A stretch of DNA of 64,000 bases from assembly GCA_945643635.1 (NCBI GenBank), contig CALZFC010000056.1, positions 1,170,001 through 1,234,000 of the forward strand, in the 5' to 3' direction. This stretch comes from Allodiplogaster sudhausi. Its lineage: Eukaryota; Nematoda; Chromadorea; Rhabditida; Diplogasteridae. Of this stretch, positions 14,240 to 28,125 are shown one piece after another. How positions within the stretch are numbered: position 1 is the stretch's first letter; the number at the start of each line of letters is the position of its first letter. Position numbers and translations under genes: made by a program. The notes beneath the pieces were generated by a model. The model searched no databases and was not told where the DNA came from. It saw nothing but the letters and a program-made list of their open reading frames with translations.

Positions 14240-14758
14240 TTTCCATTGCCTGAATCGGTTCCTGCTTAGGGCCCTCTCCCCTGTTATAGCCTGGTTGTTC
14301 CGTTATACCAGGATTGTTTTGCAAATGAACGAAGTGATAAGTTTGTATAACAGTGATAAAGTGATAAACATTCATATATTTAAGGCAATGTATGAAGTCC
14401 TCGTAGAATGACAGACGGAAGCACAATCACAGATTTTCGAAAAGAAACAAATAGCTTCTTACAAGGCACGAATAAGTTACGTATTAAAGGAGAAGGACGG
14501 ACGGTTTAGTTACTGATCAGTAATCAGTGATCAAGCATCAAGCTCGTGGGACCAATGCACAAAGCATTCTTTGGATAAATAAAATGCCTGAGCAGAAGAG
14601 CTCAGAATTACCGGAATATGCAGACGCCTGAGGGAGAACACCAGAAGGAGAAAGAGAGAAAGAGAGAAGGAGAAAGAGAGAGAGAGAGAAGGAGAGAGAG
14701 AGAGAAGGAGAAAGAGAGAGAGAGAGAAGGAGAAAGAGAGAGAGGGAGAGTGAAGAAG
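14240..14758. other. spacer between convergent AFG2 and RME-8 3' ends
   Basis: AT-rich sequence to about 14600, with a short palindrome TTACTGATCAGTAA near 14510, then a GA-rich run (14640-14750) that ends just before the RME-8 stop codon. It presumably holds both 3' untranslated regions. No gene seen. Confidence 0.5.
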
Positions 14759-17700
14759 CTACTGGGATGTGTATGGAGGGGGAGCATTGCTCAGAGGGGG
14801 CGGGTTGAACATCCCCTCAGTCAAGTAGCCAGCCACGCCAGTCGTGCCTCCTGCAATGAGGAAGAAGTGAGAGAAATGCGACAGAGAGAGAGAGAGAGAG
14901 AAAGGAAGAGAAAGAGACAGACAGACCAGTGATTGCTTGTGTTCGAGCAGGCAGAAACAGGTCGTGTCTCTGGTCCTTGAACTCATCCCAGACCCGCGAT
15001 TTCTCAAGCATCGCCGATATGTCTTCTCCCCTCTGCAGATCAAGACACGCCGTTTTCAGGGCATCTACCAACTCGGCCCGAGTCGCGGCAGAAACCACGG
15101 AACCTGCAACAGACATCTCTCCGGCTGCCACTCCAGTCTCTCCAACACACCCTCTATCTTGCCAGCCAGCACGTCCAGGAGGAAGGGAATCATTCCCACG
15201 GAAAGAAGCTGAGCAGCCAGCTCACCCGTGTTCCTCTTCATCAGGAACTTCAGAGAATGCGCAGCTTGAGGCAAGAGGTCTATAACAGATAAAAAGGAGA
15301 TAGAGAGAAATACGATGAGAGTGAAAGTGCGAGAGAAGAGAAATGGAACAGCAGAATGAAAGAGAAGTGAAGAAAAAGAGGAATGACAAACTTGGCTGAG
15401 TTATCATGCACTTTTTCATCCCTTCCAAACACGGCAGCTTCGCGAAGCCTTCAGCGCAATTCTAACAAGATAAAATACTACATAAATAGAAAGAAATAGT
15501 TGAAAAGAGCGAGTCGGAAAGAGTATAAAATGGAACTTGATTCTCCGCGAGTTGTTCGAGAATTAGAAGGGCGGACCGCGTACTTTCAACCCCGCCGGAA
15601 TTCATGGCAGTGCAGAAATGAGGAAGATAACCCTAAACTTCCCATCATACTGTAGAGATAGCGAAACCGCTACCCTTACTGAGAAAAATTTAGATGTGTT
15701 CTGGGGAAGACGAATGTGACTCATGCATAATCCATTGATTTGGACGAGTATATTTAAAATAGAATCAAATGGAAGGACTGCAAGATGAGGAGGAAGTCTA
15801 CCTGCCCAGGGAGCTGGTCTGCCGCTGAAGAATGATACTTGACGAGTTGAATGAAGGCAGTTGTGAGAGTGGGAAGATGGAAGGAGATGGCCGGAGGCGC
15901 CTTTACGCTCATGGCCTCGAGGACCTATAAGAAACAGAAGGAAGAGAGGAAATGGAGAGAGCAGACTGACCTTCTCGATGAGTTCCGTGGCAAACTGCCT
16001 GGGATGACGGACATTCCACGAAGGATTCGCGATGAAGAGACGGAGGAAGACTCCGCCCACCACCAACTCCCCTTCCGTACACGAAGAATACGCGCACCAC
16101 GAGTCATCCGACAGCAACGGCAACTCAAACACTTTCTTCTCCCCTTGCTCTCCAGCACGCACAATTACTGTCTCCCATCTCTCCCACCATTACCGTATCC
16201 AACCCCCCCCCAACCATTGCCATATCCCATCTCCCTCTACACCATTACCGTATCCCATTTGAAGTCTCCCAACACACCAATACCTATCCTATCCCCCCCC
16301 CCCCACCATTACCTATCCCATCTCCCCCCTCTCCCCCACCATTACCGTATCCCATATCCATGCCCACCATTACCGCATCCCATGTCTCTCCCTTACCGTA
16401 TCCCACTTAGCGGCTGGATCATCGCGTTGTTTGTTGTAGAGAGTGTTGAGTGCCTCCTGCACAGTTTCTCTCACAATTCCCCTCAGTTCGTCATTCCAAA
16501 TGAGTTCCGGATTCTCATTCGTAGAGTCAAACATCGTTATCCTGTGAAAGATAATGGGAATGGACCGATTCAGTATCAAAAAGTGTGATAAGCTACGCGG
16601 CTGAGCTGGAGTCCCGGAATGCGTCAGGAAAGATCGGTGGCAAGAACTTGCAGAGAAAGCGCGTCCAGCGGGGGCCACTCAGCTTGTCGGTCTGAAGGAT
16701 TCCGATGAGTGGGGAAGGAAAAGAAACCAATACGGAAATCGGTTTGAAGGATTGGAATGAGTGGAGAAGGAAAGAAAACAGTACGGAAATCAGTCTGAAG
16801 GATCGGAATAAGTGGGGAAATAAACCAGTACCGAAATCATCAGAAATTAGAAACCTGCAGCTTAGCGAAGAGCTCTGCAGCAACGAGACGGAGGGAGGAG
16901 ATGTCAGCTGAAGGCGGCTGCACCACCACTGACAGAATGTACAGTAGCCCTCCTAAACATCACAGTCGATTACTTCTTACCTCAAGAAACATGACAAAGC
17001 TCCTTTAAAAGATACCGTAGTCAAGAATCTCCTTGGTAATCTGAGAATTGGCAGCTAATGCAATGAAAGTGCGAAGTGCGAGCGAGAGAGCTGAAAGAGG
17101 TGTTGTTGGGGGGGGGGGAGGGGGGGGTCCTTCTGGTAAACTGACCCTCCGATCTTCTCTCGGTCATGAGAGTGAAGATCGAGGAGCACGCTTTCACCCT
17201 TGCTAGATCTTGCACGCATTCTCTGAAAAAATAAGAGACAACTAATGAAAACTAATTTAAAATGTAAACCGGTTATTAGCAGCGACAGAGATGATTTGGA
17301 GAGCAGCAACTTGAAGCTGAGGATGAAGGCGGCAACGGAGATAAGAAAGGAGGAGTTCAAAGTGGCCGACTAGCAGAATCTCCGCTCCTGCCAATTCAAT
17401 CTATTATTTGAGGGAGGTTGGAAAAACAACTGAACCTTTAACGAAACAATTCTTGCATCTTCCAAATTGTTTTTTTTTTAAATATTTTCTGTGACATTTA
17501 AACCTGATTTAAACGACAGAAAATTGCACCAGGATTCGCAGAGAGAAGATTGAAAAGAGCGGTCATTGTCATGGCAGCTCGCTGCTCTGCTTGGATGTCT
17601 CTGCCGCTCTCGCTGCGGTCGACTTCCAAGTCGATGAGAAGCACGCCCTTCTTCTCTTCCTTCCTCTCTCCAGCCTCCGCGTGCTTCTTCAGATAAGCCA

Positions 17701-18636
17701 AGAGATCCACACACACACTCTTCGCATCCTCAAATGCACTCAGAGTCAACCGCTGCCCGCTTGGCAGAAAGAAAGAGATTGGATACGGTGAGGGGGAAGT
17801 CGGGTTGCTCGTTGTACACTCGCACGAGGATGTCGCCCACTATCAACTCCTTCGCGTACACCGACAGCCGGAACTCCGCCCCGAACAGTTCACTCTAAAC
17901 AACCAACGGTCAAGGAAAACAGAAAGAGATATCAAGTGGAGGAAGAATAAGAGTGGTGAAGTGCTGACTGTCTGTTCATTGCTGGTTCGATGCCTCTCGA
18001 CAAATTCAAGGAGTTCAGCACGCGTTGAATTGTCCCAGATGAGGTATGGGTTTTCCGTGTTGGAATTGAGAAGCTTGAGCACAGAGTCCGCATCGGAATC
18101 ACGCATGGAACGACAGACCGCGGGAGTTAGCAAAGCACGCAGACTGTTCTGAGAGAGTGATCAAGTCAAATGATAGAAAGTTATTATAAGGAATGTTAAA
18201 CCATCCAGGAAGTAAGTTATTGGATGACCTGGACTCCATCGTTGTCCGGAGTGTCCGGGCGGAATCCTGCTAAGCAGGCCAGGGCCTCGCAGCACATCCG
18301 GGCAAGTTTATTCGAGAGGGCCTGCTTGTTAGTTTCCTCCGAGTGGGAAACTCCTGATGGTTAGGAATCTAGCTGAGAAGACCACAGGAGTCCTTACTCA
18401 AATCACTCCTATTTTTGCTCTAGTTTTCACTTTATTTTTGCTTGCTTGTTATGACATCAAACCTCCTTCATCAAGAGTGGAGTCATAGTGGAAGAGAGGA
18501 GGAATCAGATGCCAGAGGACTCCGGCTTGGAAGAGCTGGGTCTGCAGAAGAGTGCACACTCCAAGAGAGCAGATGCACGACGCCGCAGCAGAGCAGAGAC
18601 GGGAGAGATGCTGAAAGACTAGACGATTGGAGAAAT

Positions 18637-18677
<41 letters not shown>

Positions 18678-18696
18678 AAGAGAGAGAGAGAGAGAC

Positions 18697-18727
<31 letters not shown>

Positions 18728-18782
18728 AGTGAGACGAGGGAGAAAAGTGGAGAGAGAGGAGAAGTGAGACGAGGGAGAAGAG

Positions 18783-18828
<46 letters not shown>

Positions 18829-21800
18829 TTGACAGGGAACTGAAGCAGGCGACAAATGTTTCCAAAGATAGTGGGCATCTCGGCGATTCTCTGTCTGCAA
18901 GCCTCGAAGCGGGCGGCGGTACCGAAGCAGTTGCAGATGTGCTGAGAGACCTGAAGGAGGGATGGAGAGCAGAGATGGAGAGAGGAAGGAGGGATGGAGA
19001 GCAGAGAGTGGAGAGAGGAAGGAGGGATGGAGAGCAGAGAGTGGAGAGAGTAAGGAGGGATGGAGAGCAGAGTGGAGAGAGTATGGAGGGATGGAGAGTG
19101 GAGAGAGTACACGGACCTGTACAGACAACTGGTCTGGAGTGGAGCTGAGAGTCAGCATTGGCACGCACCGATCGAAGGCCACTTGCAGAGCCTCAATACA
19201 CCATTCCCTCCTATTTTGCACTTTCATTTCAAAAAGACAAACTGCTAAAGGACAACTATAATGAAAACGGTTGATGAAAGCAACAATGAACCTCCAGTCC
19301 CTGTTCCCTTCGGAGTTGCTCTGCATTCAGGGCCGAGCTCATGAGAGTATAATTCGCCAGTTCAATCGCGGCCGACAACAATTCACCACCTCCCTGTGGG
19401 AGGGAGGGTCAAGTCAGACAGAAAAGAGGGAGAAAGAGAACTCTGAGGATAAAAGAAGAGCAGGGGAGAAATATGAGGAGAAAGAGGAACGGGGTTGGCG
19501 GGGGATACAAACTAAGTTGCACTAATATATAAAAACTATTCTTTCAGTGACTTCTTGAATAATGCCCAAAGTATATCTAGATTGGACAACCAAAGACGAC
19601 TAACTTTCTGGAATAGTTGGCTGTCCTTTGCTTCGATGTCGATGGTCTTTATCAGCTGGCCGTAGCCGGCATATTTGTAGGCAGACAGTTCTGGAATTTG
19701 GAAGATATCAAGGGAGGGAACGGGAAAGAGAAAGAGAGCAAAAGAGAGAACGTAAGAGGGATGGAAAGGGAGAGGGAGAGAGAGTGAAAGAAAATATGCA
19801 AGAGAGAACGGAAAGGGCAGGGAATCAAAGCCACTGTCGAGGAGCCAGAAGATAAGGTTGGGAAAGGAGGTATGGGGCCCGGAAACCAAGGTGGACTAGC
19901 TGTTTCTGTCTAAATGCTACTCAAAAACATGGTGGGGTAGGGCTTTGCAGAGACACAAAATCAGGGTGAACATGTCAAATCGACAATGAAAGAGCTAAGA
20001 AGAAAAGGCGCAGAGACCGAACCTTTTGAGTGCCGTGTATAAATGATGCTCTGAGCACGAAGACAGAGAACAATTCTCTTGGGATCCGCTGCTCCGATGC
20101 CCGCCGCACTTGAACTGAGCAACTCGTAGGCTGCGTTGATCTTCTCGAACATCTCTCTGCCCTCCGGATTCTTGTCTGGATGGTATTTAGTGGCCAGTTT
20201 GAAGTAGGCTCTGCGCACGTCTCCGCTCTCCCATCTGAAAGGAAGATCATGGAAAGGATGAAGAGAGAAGGGAACTGACTGGGGGGCATCTGAGGGGAGG
20301 CCGAGAGTCTCGGCTGCGTCCTGACTGGTCATCGAAGGTGGCTTCTTCTCAATCTCCTCATGCCATGCCGCCAGACAAGAACGGAGGAATGGAATCTGAT
20401 AGACGAGCCAGTCCAGTGGTCCAATAAAGAAAAACAAAAATCAAACCGGATCTCGAATCGGCCAATCGGGGTAGCGCTCTTTGTCGCAGAGGTGACGAAG
20501 GTAATACACGTGGCAGAACAACTCATTCGTCAGCTCTAGAAAGACAACTTCTTCAGAGACCAAGAGAGTATTAAAACCATTACCTGGGTATTCAATCAGC
20601 GGAATCGGGCAGTACTGGTAAAGAGCTTTGACATTGGAAGAAAGCCGAGTAGAAAAGTCTGCGATATGAATGGCGATTTGGGAGATGAGATGGCGTCTGA
20701 AGGGATCTTTCATTTAACCGATCACCATCGGTTACTTTACTCCCTTTCTTCATTCCCACTATCTCTGCTCACTCTCATTTGATTCTCTCTCAACTTCTCT
20801 GCTCTCCACCTCCCCTACTATCTCGCTTCTCTCTCCCTTTCTCGACTTTCCTCGATCACTCCCACCATCTTGCATACCTCATGACAGTGTTCCAGATGAT
20901 CTCTGGATTGTCGAATTCGCCTAGGAAGACCTCGGCGTACTTCTCAGGCCCGTAGTGCTCGAGATAGAAAGTGGCTGACTCGGGGAGAAGAGGAGTGAGG
21001 ACGGACTGAGAATGGCCTTCTAGTCGAGGCTACAGAAGGAGGCATTCCATGTCATCCTCTCTGCCCCCTCCCCCTTCACTAACAATAGCGGATCGGAATG
21101 CTTGGTGGAGATGAGTATAGTGAAGGAGTCGAGCAATCGGAAGAATATTCGAGCCATTGTACATGAGAAGGAAGAAGAAGATACCCGACAAGTACAGACG
21201 AGAAAGCATTGGATTGTCCTTCAATAGTCTACCTTTCTATTGCTTGATAAGTTTCGCATGTTCTCTCTCTCTCCATCTCTCTCGCTTTCTTTCTCTCTCT
21301 CTCTCTCATCTGCAAACATAAATAGTAATAATTAAGCGTGCCTGCATGATAAGATAGACAAGAGTGGCGACTCGCTGGACAATTGCGGGGTCGTAAGTGA
21401 GGAGAAGCTGGACAATCTGATAGAGCAGAGCCGGCTCAGTCAGAATCTTCTTTATTCGAGGCATTGGACGGACCACGCTTTCATTCGAATCCCTGAGCAC
21501 AATCAAAGGAATTAACAGCTAATTTAAATAACTAAGTTTCGTCTTAGAGAATCTACGAAAGGGGAACAAAAAGTGAACCTGGAAGGGAAGAAGGAACACA
21601 TCTGAATGAGAATGTCGAGACAGAGAGCGGCGAGTTGAGAGAAGTTGTAGACAGGGCAGAGACTGGCAGAGGAGGCAGAAATGCCCTCAGGCACTCTCAC
21701 ACAGACTGTCCAGCGGAACTGGGGGACAGTGGAGAGATGCTGCCAGGCTGGCATCCCCGCAGCCCACACTGGAGTCCTCTCGAAGATCACTCCCTCCGTG

Positions 21801-22522
21801 TACAACTCTTTCATCTGAAGATACAACTATTCAGTCCACAACATCTGCTCAAAAAGTTTTAATAACGCAAGAAAATAAAATGAAATAAAATAAGGCTCCG
21901 AGTGAACACTTAATACCGGGCGTTATTATTGTCGACTTCTTACCTTTTCGAATGAGAAAGGTCCATGTTGTTGAGCGGAAGAAGAGTCGTCGTTCTTCTC
22001 TGTCTTGTAGTGCCACTCGGGGGAACCTCCTTCAGCCGTCTGATCTGCTCCCGCCTGAATTCACAACCACCCATTCGTATACCATTGATAGAATTGCTAA
22101 GTCTGCTCACTTCAATGACATTAGACTCGTTGTGAACAGCCGCTCGCTGAACATGAAGATGGGCGAGCACAGCCAAATCAACCAGGACTGGAGCAGCTTC
22201 CGCCAGAATCAACTCACGCGCATTCTCCTTGTTCAGCGCCAACTTAGACAGCAACAGAACCTGACGAGAAAGAGAAGAGGAGTAAACAAGGCGAAAAAAA
22301 GTACTGGAAAGAAGACGAACAAGGCGGTCTCTCTCTGCAGGAACAGTGCACTTCGAAAGGAGAGAGATGAAGTGTTTCGTATCCGAGAAGTAGCCAATGC
22401 TGTCGTGGCTTCTTTCATAGGCAATGGCCATGGCAGACAGACAAAGACAACGCATTTCTGCACGGCAGGGAAGTAACAGCCGGTGGTACACCGAGTTGAA
22501 GAATTCACTCCTCAAACGAAAG

Positions 22523-22567
<45 letters not shown>

Positions 22568-25500
22568 AAGAGAGAGAGAGAGCGAAAGAGAGAGAGAGAG
22601 AGAAAGAGAGAGAGCGAAAGAGAGAGAGAGAGAGAAGTAGACGCTAACGCATTATGAATGGGCGATGCTTCCTCTTCATTCTCCTGCAGCAGCAAACGCA
22701 AGTAGTAATCGCCGATTTTAATTTCGTCCGCTAACGAAGGATACATCACCTTTAACAATTCAATAAAGGAAAGAAAACAATGACTGTAGCAGGCAACAAA
22801 ATATTGAAAGAATAAAACATTGCATGGAAATAAAAGAACAACCTGAAACTCGGTGTGATTCCATGAAATGGGTGTTTTGTTGAGAGTTTGTTCCTTTTCG
22901 CTCTCCAACGTCCTCAGCTCAGTCTTGATCGCATGGCTAAAAAAATTTGGCAAACAATAAAATTAAAAAAGAAAGACCACAGACCGGAATTCCTCGCGAG
23001 TTTTCTCATTCCAGATGAGATCGGCCTTGGCGTGGTCCAATCTGAACTGGTTCGCGAACATCTTCCAGTTCACCGGGGACTTCACCCTCTGTCTTCTTCT
23101 CCGCAGAACCACCGGCCTTTCGTTCTTCTCCTGCAGCAGCCTTATTAAATTCTCTCTCTCTCTCTCTCTCTCTCTTTTCTGTCTATCCTCTCTCCAGCTA
23201 GAGAGGAAATGGCAGAATGAGGTGGGGAAAGTGTTTAGCATACGAGCAAGGTGGGCTGGGCCTAAAACGGTCTTCTTGCTTCTATTTGTAACACATTCAG
23301 GAGCAGAGAGGGCAACTAAAGGTCCTAACATCTGGGAAGGCCAATGAAACCGACACTATAATGAATTCAATCCTTATTCCCAACCTGATCCCTCCGTGGC
23401 AACTGGAAGTTTAACTTCTTCTCGAGATCCCAGTGTTGGATAAATCGATCGATGCGAGCTTCAGCACCTACTCGAAACTCGTTCAGCCTCTCCTGAGCAT
23501 TTTTATAATGGTCATAAAAATTAATGTACACTTAATTAATAGTGTATAAATAAGAAAACAAAATTTGTTTAATTATATATAAATTATAGACAAAATATAG
23601 AAGTATTAGAAGAACCTTGACTGCGCTGTGCTTATTCTCGGAGATGGCGGCATCGAGATTATTTCGAGGAGTAAGGAAATCAGATTCATTTTCGACCTTT
23701 TCGGTGGACTTGAGGAAGTCCAAAAGACCGCGAGGCTTAATTTACTGACTTCAGACCGAAATAGAGAGAATCCTGGTATTTGAATACAATACTTGAGAGA
23801 GAAGACTGACCAGGCATCGCGAAAGAAGATCATTCGCCTCCTCATGATCTGCAATCCAAAGAGAAATCAGATGACCGGAGAGTTGACGATTCGCCAAAAC
23901 GCGTAAATCACGGCCTGTCGACAGGAGAGACATCTCGAGATGGGATAAGAAGGCACCTGAACATAAAAGACCCCCTTGCAACCTAAATAGAGAATGACGT
24001 CACCTTGGGTAAGGGCCAGAGCCTGCATGGCCTTGCTCGTCTCCAATTCTGACTCTTCAATGATTGCTCTCATCACCATCCCGGCTCCTTAAGTTTAACA
24101 TTTTGCAGGGAATAAAAGCCATTGTCGAGAACGCAGAAGATTAAGGTAAGCAAGGAGGTAATGGGATGGAAAACAGGGGGGTGAGCTGTTTCTGCCTAAA
24201 TCATACTCAAAAACATGGTGGGGCTTTGGGGAGGACCAAAATATAGGTGGGTATTTCAAATCGACAATACCTTTCTTTCCTTAACACAAAGAATTTTTTT
24301 AATGGAAAATAACGAAGAAAAAACCTTTGACAATGGTCATAGCCTGCGACTGAAAAAGAGTGTAGAAAGCCCTTCCTCGCTTAGCCACCATTTTCAGTAA
24401 TAAATCGAATGTTTCGCCTAAAAACAGCATATAATTGTTTAATTGAGAAATCAAGATATTGAGAAGACGAACCAGAAGTTGTCTCGGAGTATGGAGCACA
24501 AACGGCATATGTTAGGAAGTCAAGCATGGAAGAAATGACCAACCAGCCAGTTCCGTGTTCCTCGAGAAAGAATCTGTTATCGATGGAGGCAAGAAGAGAA
24601 AGAGACCAACCACATGAGAGACGAGGAGATCCAGCAAGTGCTCAACGAACGGCGGAGAAGACAGAAGACTCGCCTCAATTATTTCATTGTAAACAAAATT
24701 CTCTTTAAGAAATGAAAATGGCCAGACCTTGTTCAATTGTTCTTTGCGAAGATTGAAATTAGCGTGCATGGGATGCATGAGAGAGCAGAGAAGCTCGACA
24801 GCAGCATAGTCAATAGAGGGGACCTTCCATTGAAGGAGTCGTGCAATCAGAAGTCCGAGCTTTTCCCTTACTCTACAAAACAAAGGAATCCAGTTAAAAG
24901 CGGAATGCGAGTAGTAGGATCACATTAATGATGTTGATGTTAAAGAACGCGTAGATATATAAAAAAAAACTGAAGATAGCATTGCTTACCCATCTACTTC
25001 AGTGAAAGAGTGGAAGCCGCTCTTAGAAGCGAAGAGTCGACGAAGACAATTCAATTGCTCTTCACACTTGTGAACACCGTTCGGCTCCTCCTGCAATGAA
25101 TCGGGAATCAGTTTATAAGACAGAGCAGAGCATACCTAGAACTAGAAGAAACCTTTGTGTAGCTCTCCATCAGAACAGCTTCCAAGGCCCCCACAATGAC
25201 CTTTTCCTTGTTCTCTGTGAAGAAGCTCTGCAAATCATTGCTCTCAACTATCCAACAGAAAATAAGTTTTGAGAGATGAAACCTCCTGAGAAGTGGTGTG
25301 AGCGAGTCCGTTGTACGGTACGTTAGCATTGAACCTTCGGATCAGATCTGCTCGCTTGAGACCAGCTGAACTTACAGGCACCAATGGCACGATGTATTCA
25401 TCTTCTAACACGTGGATGTAAACAATAAAAGCACAATTCAATAATAGCTCTAAAACTTTAATTACTGTAATAATGACCTATTGATTTGGTTGAATAAGTA

Positions 25501-27394
25501 AATAGAAAGAATTCTAACGCGGAGGTGCAATGATGTGTCTCATGCATTGGCTCTCCCCATCCTCATCCAGCATCGCCGCGTACGGAAGCAAACGAAGAGA
25601 ACGGTCGAAGCGTTGTCCCGCCACGAACACTTCCGAGTTGCCAGAGGCACGAGCACCGTCTATCAGCGAGGCAATGATGAGATCTCTTAAGCAGTTACCG
25701 TAACCCATGAGGAAGGGGGGGAGGGGAGGGGGGGGGGGGGGAGATGCCTGTCTGCAGTGGCGTATGCTCTGGCCTCGCCAGTCTCGTACTCGATTGTGAA
25801 TTGCTGAGGATCCTTGAGAAGGCGGACAATACACACAATCTAGAAGAAGGAAGGAATAGAAGAAGACAAGGAGAAAGACCGAACATGTTTGAGAGGAGTG
25901 GCAGAGATGACAGCATAGCTCCGTGGATCTCTCTCGACTAGGCAGGACTCGGAGAGACAAAGCAGACGGCGGACTGGAGAGTCGTGGCGCACTGAGAACT
26001 TCTGCACATCTCGTTCCATGTACGAGGTCACTGACTCATCGCGACTACAATTATTACGAACAAATAACGATTCCTTCTCCAAGAGTCAAGATGGAAAAAG
26101 AACCTGCAAAGGCCAAGGCGGGTCCGCATCGCTTCTTCAAGAGTCAGCGTCTCCTTTCCTAAACAATCAACAAATAGCAATGGAGAAAGCCAGGTTTCTT
26201 AAAAAATGAGAAGTCCACTAAAGGGAGAGTAGAGCAGTGAGAAAAAACAAAGAGAGAACCTAGAGGTATGCAGAGGCCGATATTCTTAGCAGCGGAAGAT
26301 CTCGCAGTTTTGATTACTTCGTCCACTTCAGCACAGGCGAAAATGTGCTGGAAAAAAGATGAGACAATCCATCTGTCACAGGAAATTTCAAAATATTTAA
26401 TTAAACAGGGATTATAAAAGACATAGTAATGAAAAGAGAAACAAACACGACGGCGTTGCTCTCCAACATCAACCACAAATCCACCCGGACAATCCGCGAT
26501 CTAAACAAGACAATCATATAAGAATATAACGATAATTGTAAGATGGAGAGGACGGACTCGTCCAATGTTGCGAATGTTCTTGTAGAGATAGCGAGCAAAG
26601 ACTACGCCACGCGAATCGATCTTCAATTAAGGGTACAAGAAGTAAACGACGAATGATATAGATATATATGCACCTGTTCAAGTGCAGCCGCGCCAACTCT
26701 CAGTCGAACTGGCAGTCGCTTCTCCGACCAACTGTGCTTGTAGCCGTTCTGGAGTCAAGAAAATAATGACAACAATATTGTTCAACTGTATAAGCGTGAA
26801 AGTAAAATAAAATGCGAACAGAAATGCTGAATAGAACGGACAAACGTGGGAGCAATCTTCTCTTCAGCACTCGAGGGATGGTGCAGAAGGACATCTGTGA
26901 GGACTTCGCTGGTGTAGTCACACGAGAACCGCATGGAATCTTTCTTCCCCTTTTTCGTATGAATAACGAATTCATCCTGAACAAATAGTTAAATAAAACT
27001 ATGTGAAAAAAGAGGAAAGCTAACTTTGCCATCTCCAGAACTTGAATTCCTTGGTGAAGGCTTGATCAATACAAAGTCATCGTAGAGCCACTTCAACATT
27101 TTCAAATATTAAGAGCAGGACTAGGTATATAAAAATTACCTGGTTGGTAATTTCAAGAGTTTGTGGATTATAGGTTGTGATTGCAAGCGATCCGATGGAA
27201 AAGATACGCTTGTACCTGATGATAAGATTAATCCTTTTAACCATAATACATGCAACAAAATAACTGGAAGGCTGAAAAAAGAACTGAGCAAGCAGGGATA
27301 TCTAGAAGCTAAAAGAGATTCACTTTCCTCTCCATGAGTGCTTTGTTACGAGATAACAGGCAGCGTCCCGATTGTCGACGCAAAAGTTGGCCAT
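14759..27394 (-). CDS. DNAJC13: DNAJC13 / RME-8 endosomal J-domain protein
   Basis: Very large endosomal cochaperone (over 2,000 residues in relatives) that recruits Hsc70 to control clathrin and the SNX-BAR/WASH machinery. The start at 27394 gives [13 protein letters not shown], then [10 protein letters not shown] spliced to [16 protein letters not shown], the PH-like N-terminal segment. Armadillo-like exons follow. A GYF-like unit with [19 protein letters not shown] lies near 21690-21800. The J domain, [20 protein letters not shown] with an intact HPD, lies near 20140-20200. The family's IWN repeats are visible: [12 protein letters not shown] (about 23010), [10 protein letters not shown] (about 20900), [14 protein letters not shown] (about 18020) and [11 protein letters not shown] (about 16490). 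It ends PPPYTSQ with a stop at 14759-14761. Exons run in the same order as in the human protein. Introns carry GA tracts on the plus strand, two minisatellites and two copies of a dispersed repeat. Confidence 0.95.
16180..16405. repeat. minisatellite of ACCATTACCGTATCCCAT units in an RME-8 intron
   Basis: Imperfect tandem copies of a unit of roughly 20-30 bp around ACCATTACCGTATCCCATCT, separated by C-rich runs, with at least seven recognisable copies. It sits between RME-8 exons and distorts open frames there. Confidence 0.8.
18630..18830. repeat. (GA)n block in an RME-8 intron
   Basis: About 200 bp of GA repeat interrupted by a duplicated GTGAGACGAGGGAGAA segment (18728-18790). On the RME-8 sense strand this is a CT tract. 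It follows the exon encoding TVNQLF-type alpha-helical sequence around 18500-18610. Confidence 0.85.
18945..19110. repeat. tandem repeat of a ~33-bp GGATGGAGAGCAGAG unit
   Basis: Four to five imperfect copies of a unit containing GGAGGGATGGAGAGCAGAG and TGGAGAGAG. It lies in an RME-8 intron next to the exon at about 18840-18950. Confidence 0.8.
19817..19990. mobile_element. dispersed repeat copy 1, short terminal inverted repeats
   Basis: About 170 bp sharing clear similarity and the same orientation with 24105-24270. Common blocks include GGGAATC(A)AAAGCCA, CTGTTTCTGTCTAAAT and ACTCAAAAACATGGTGGGG. The ends carry a short inverted repeat (CACTGTCGAG against TCGACAATG). It lies in an RME-8 intron after the J-domain exon. 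A non-autonomous transposon is the simplest reading. Confidence 0.6.
22526..22635. repeat. (GA)n tract in an RME-8 intron
   Basis: About 110 bp of GA repeat with GCGAAAGAGA interruptions, between the exon containing MKCLCL-like sequence (about 22400-22510) and the exon encoding [15 protein letters not shown] near 22690-22740. Confidence 0.85.
24105..24270. mobile_element. dispersed repeat copy 2
   Basis: Second copy of the element at 19817-19990, same orientation, also in an RME-8 intron. The ends read CCATTGTCGAG and TCGACAATACC, an inverted pair around ATTGTCGA. The two copies differ by many substitutions and small gaps, so neither is very recent. Confidence 0.6.
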
Positions 27395-28125
27395 GGAAAG
27401 GCTATCTCATCTGCCCTGAGCCGGAACGGGCTGCCCTCACAAATGACACGTTTTCTGCGGTATGGAGCAGTTCAAGCACAACAACACTCTTCTTCTCGCT
27501 ATGATCAACTACATAATAGGAAGAACTCCGTGCTGCAGAACGAGAGAGCATATGAATCCAAAAGGTCAGTGAATATGTGGAAACGAGAATGAGAGCAAGC
27601 GGTTAAGGCAACGACGTGGCTTAGTGTCAGGTGTCCAAATAAAAATAATATAAATACAATAACAGTGAACTAGATAACAATCAGTGAACTGTGATTCATA
27701 GAACCGAAGAATTGTTGAACTAGGAAAAAAATTATCAAAACGAATCACTGTTTTTTAGATTTACTTCATCGTGCATTTATAAATAACTATTCGGTCAACT
27801 TTACGGGTAATCTAATTAGTATTATTCACTGACGAATTAATATTAACGTTCATCATGCGTCAGCATTTTACTCGCTAGGAAACGTATTTTCTGCTAATAA
27901 AAGATTTCTGTCTATTTCTCTTTTATTTTTGATATCTCGATCACTTAAAAAGTTAGCTGTGGCTTTATTCTGGGCCTTATGTGTTGGTAATTGTTTTATG
28001 GAGTTTAGTTAGTGCTGCGAGAAAATTTTACATTTACTTCTACAACTTTCGAAAGTAAGTGCCAAACATTTTGGATAATTTGCATCTTGATCGTTTGTGA
28101 TTCTTTAGTCGAGCAGGTTATAAAG
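27395..28125. promoter_or_regulatory. shared upstream region of RME-8 and SNRNP27
   Basis: About 730 bp separate the two divergent start codons. The sequence is AT-rich, especially 27600-28000, and has no simple-repeat block, unlike most spacers here. A bidirectional promoter is inferred from gene orientation alone. No specific element was identified. Confidence 0.4.
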
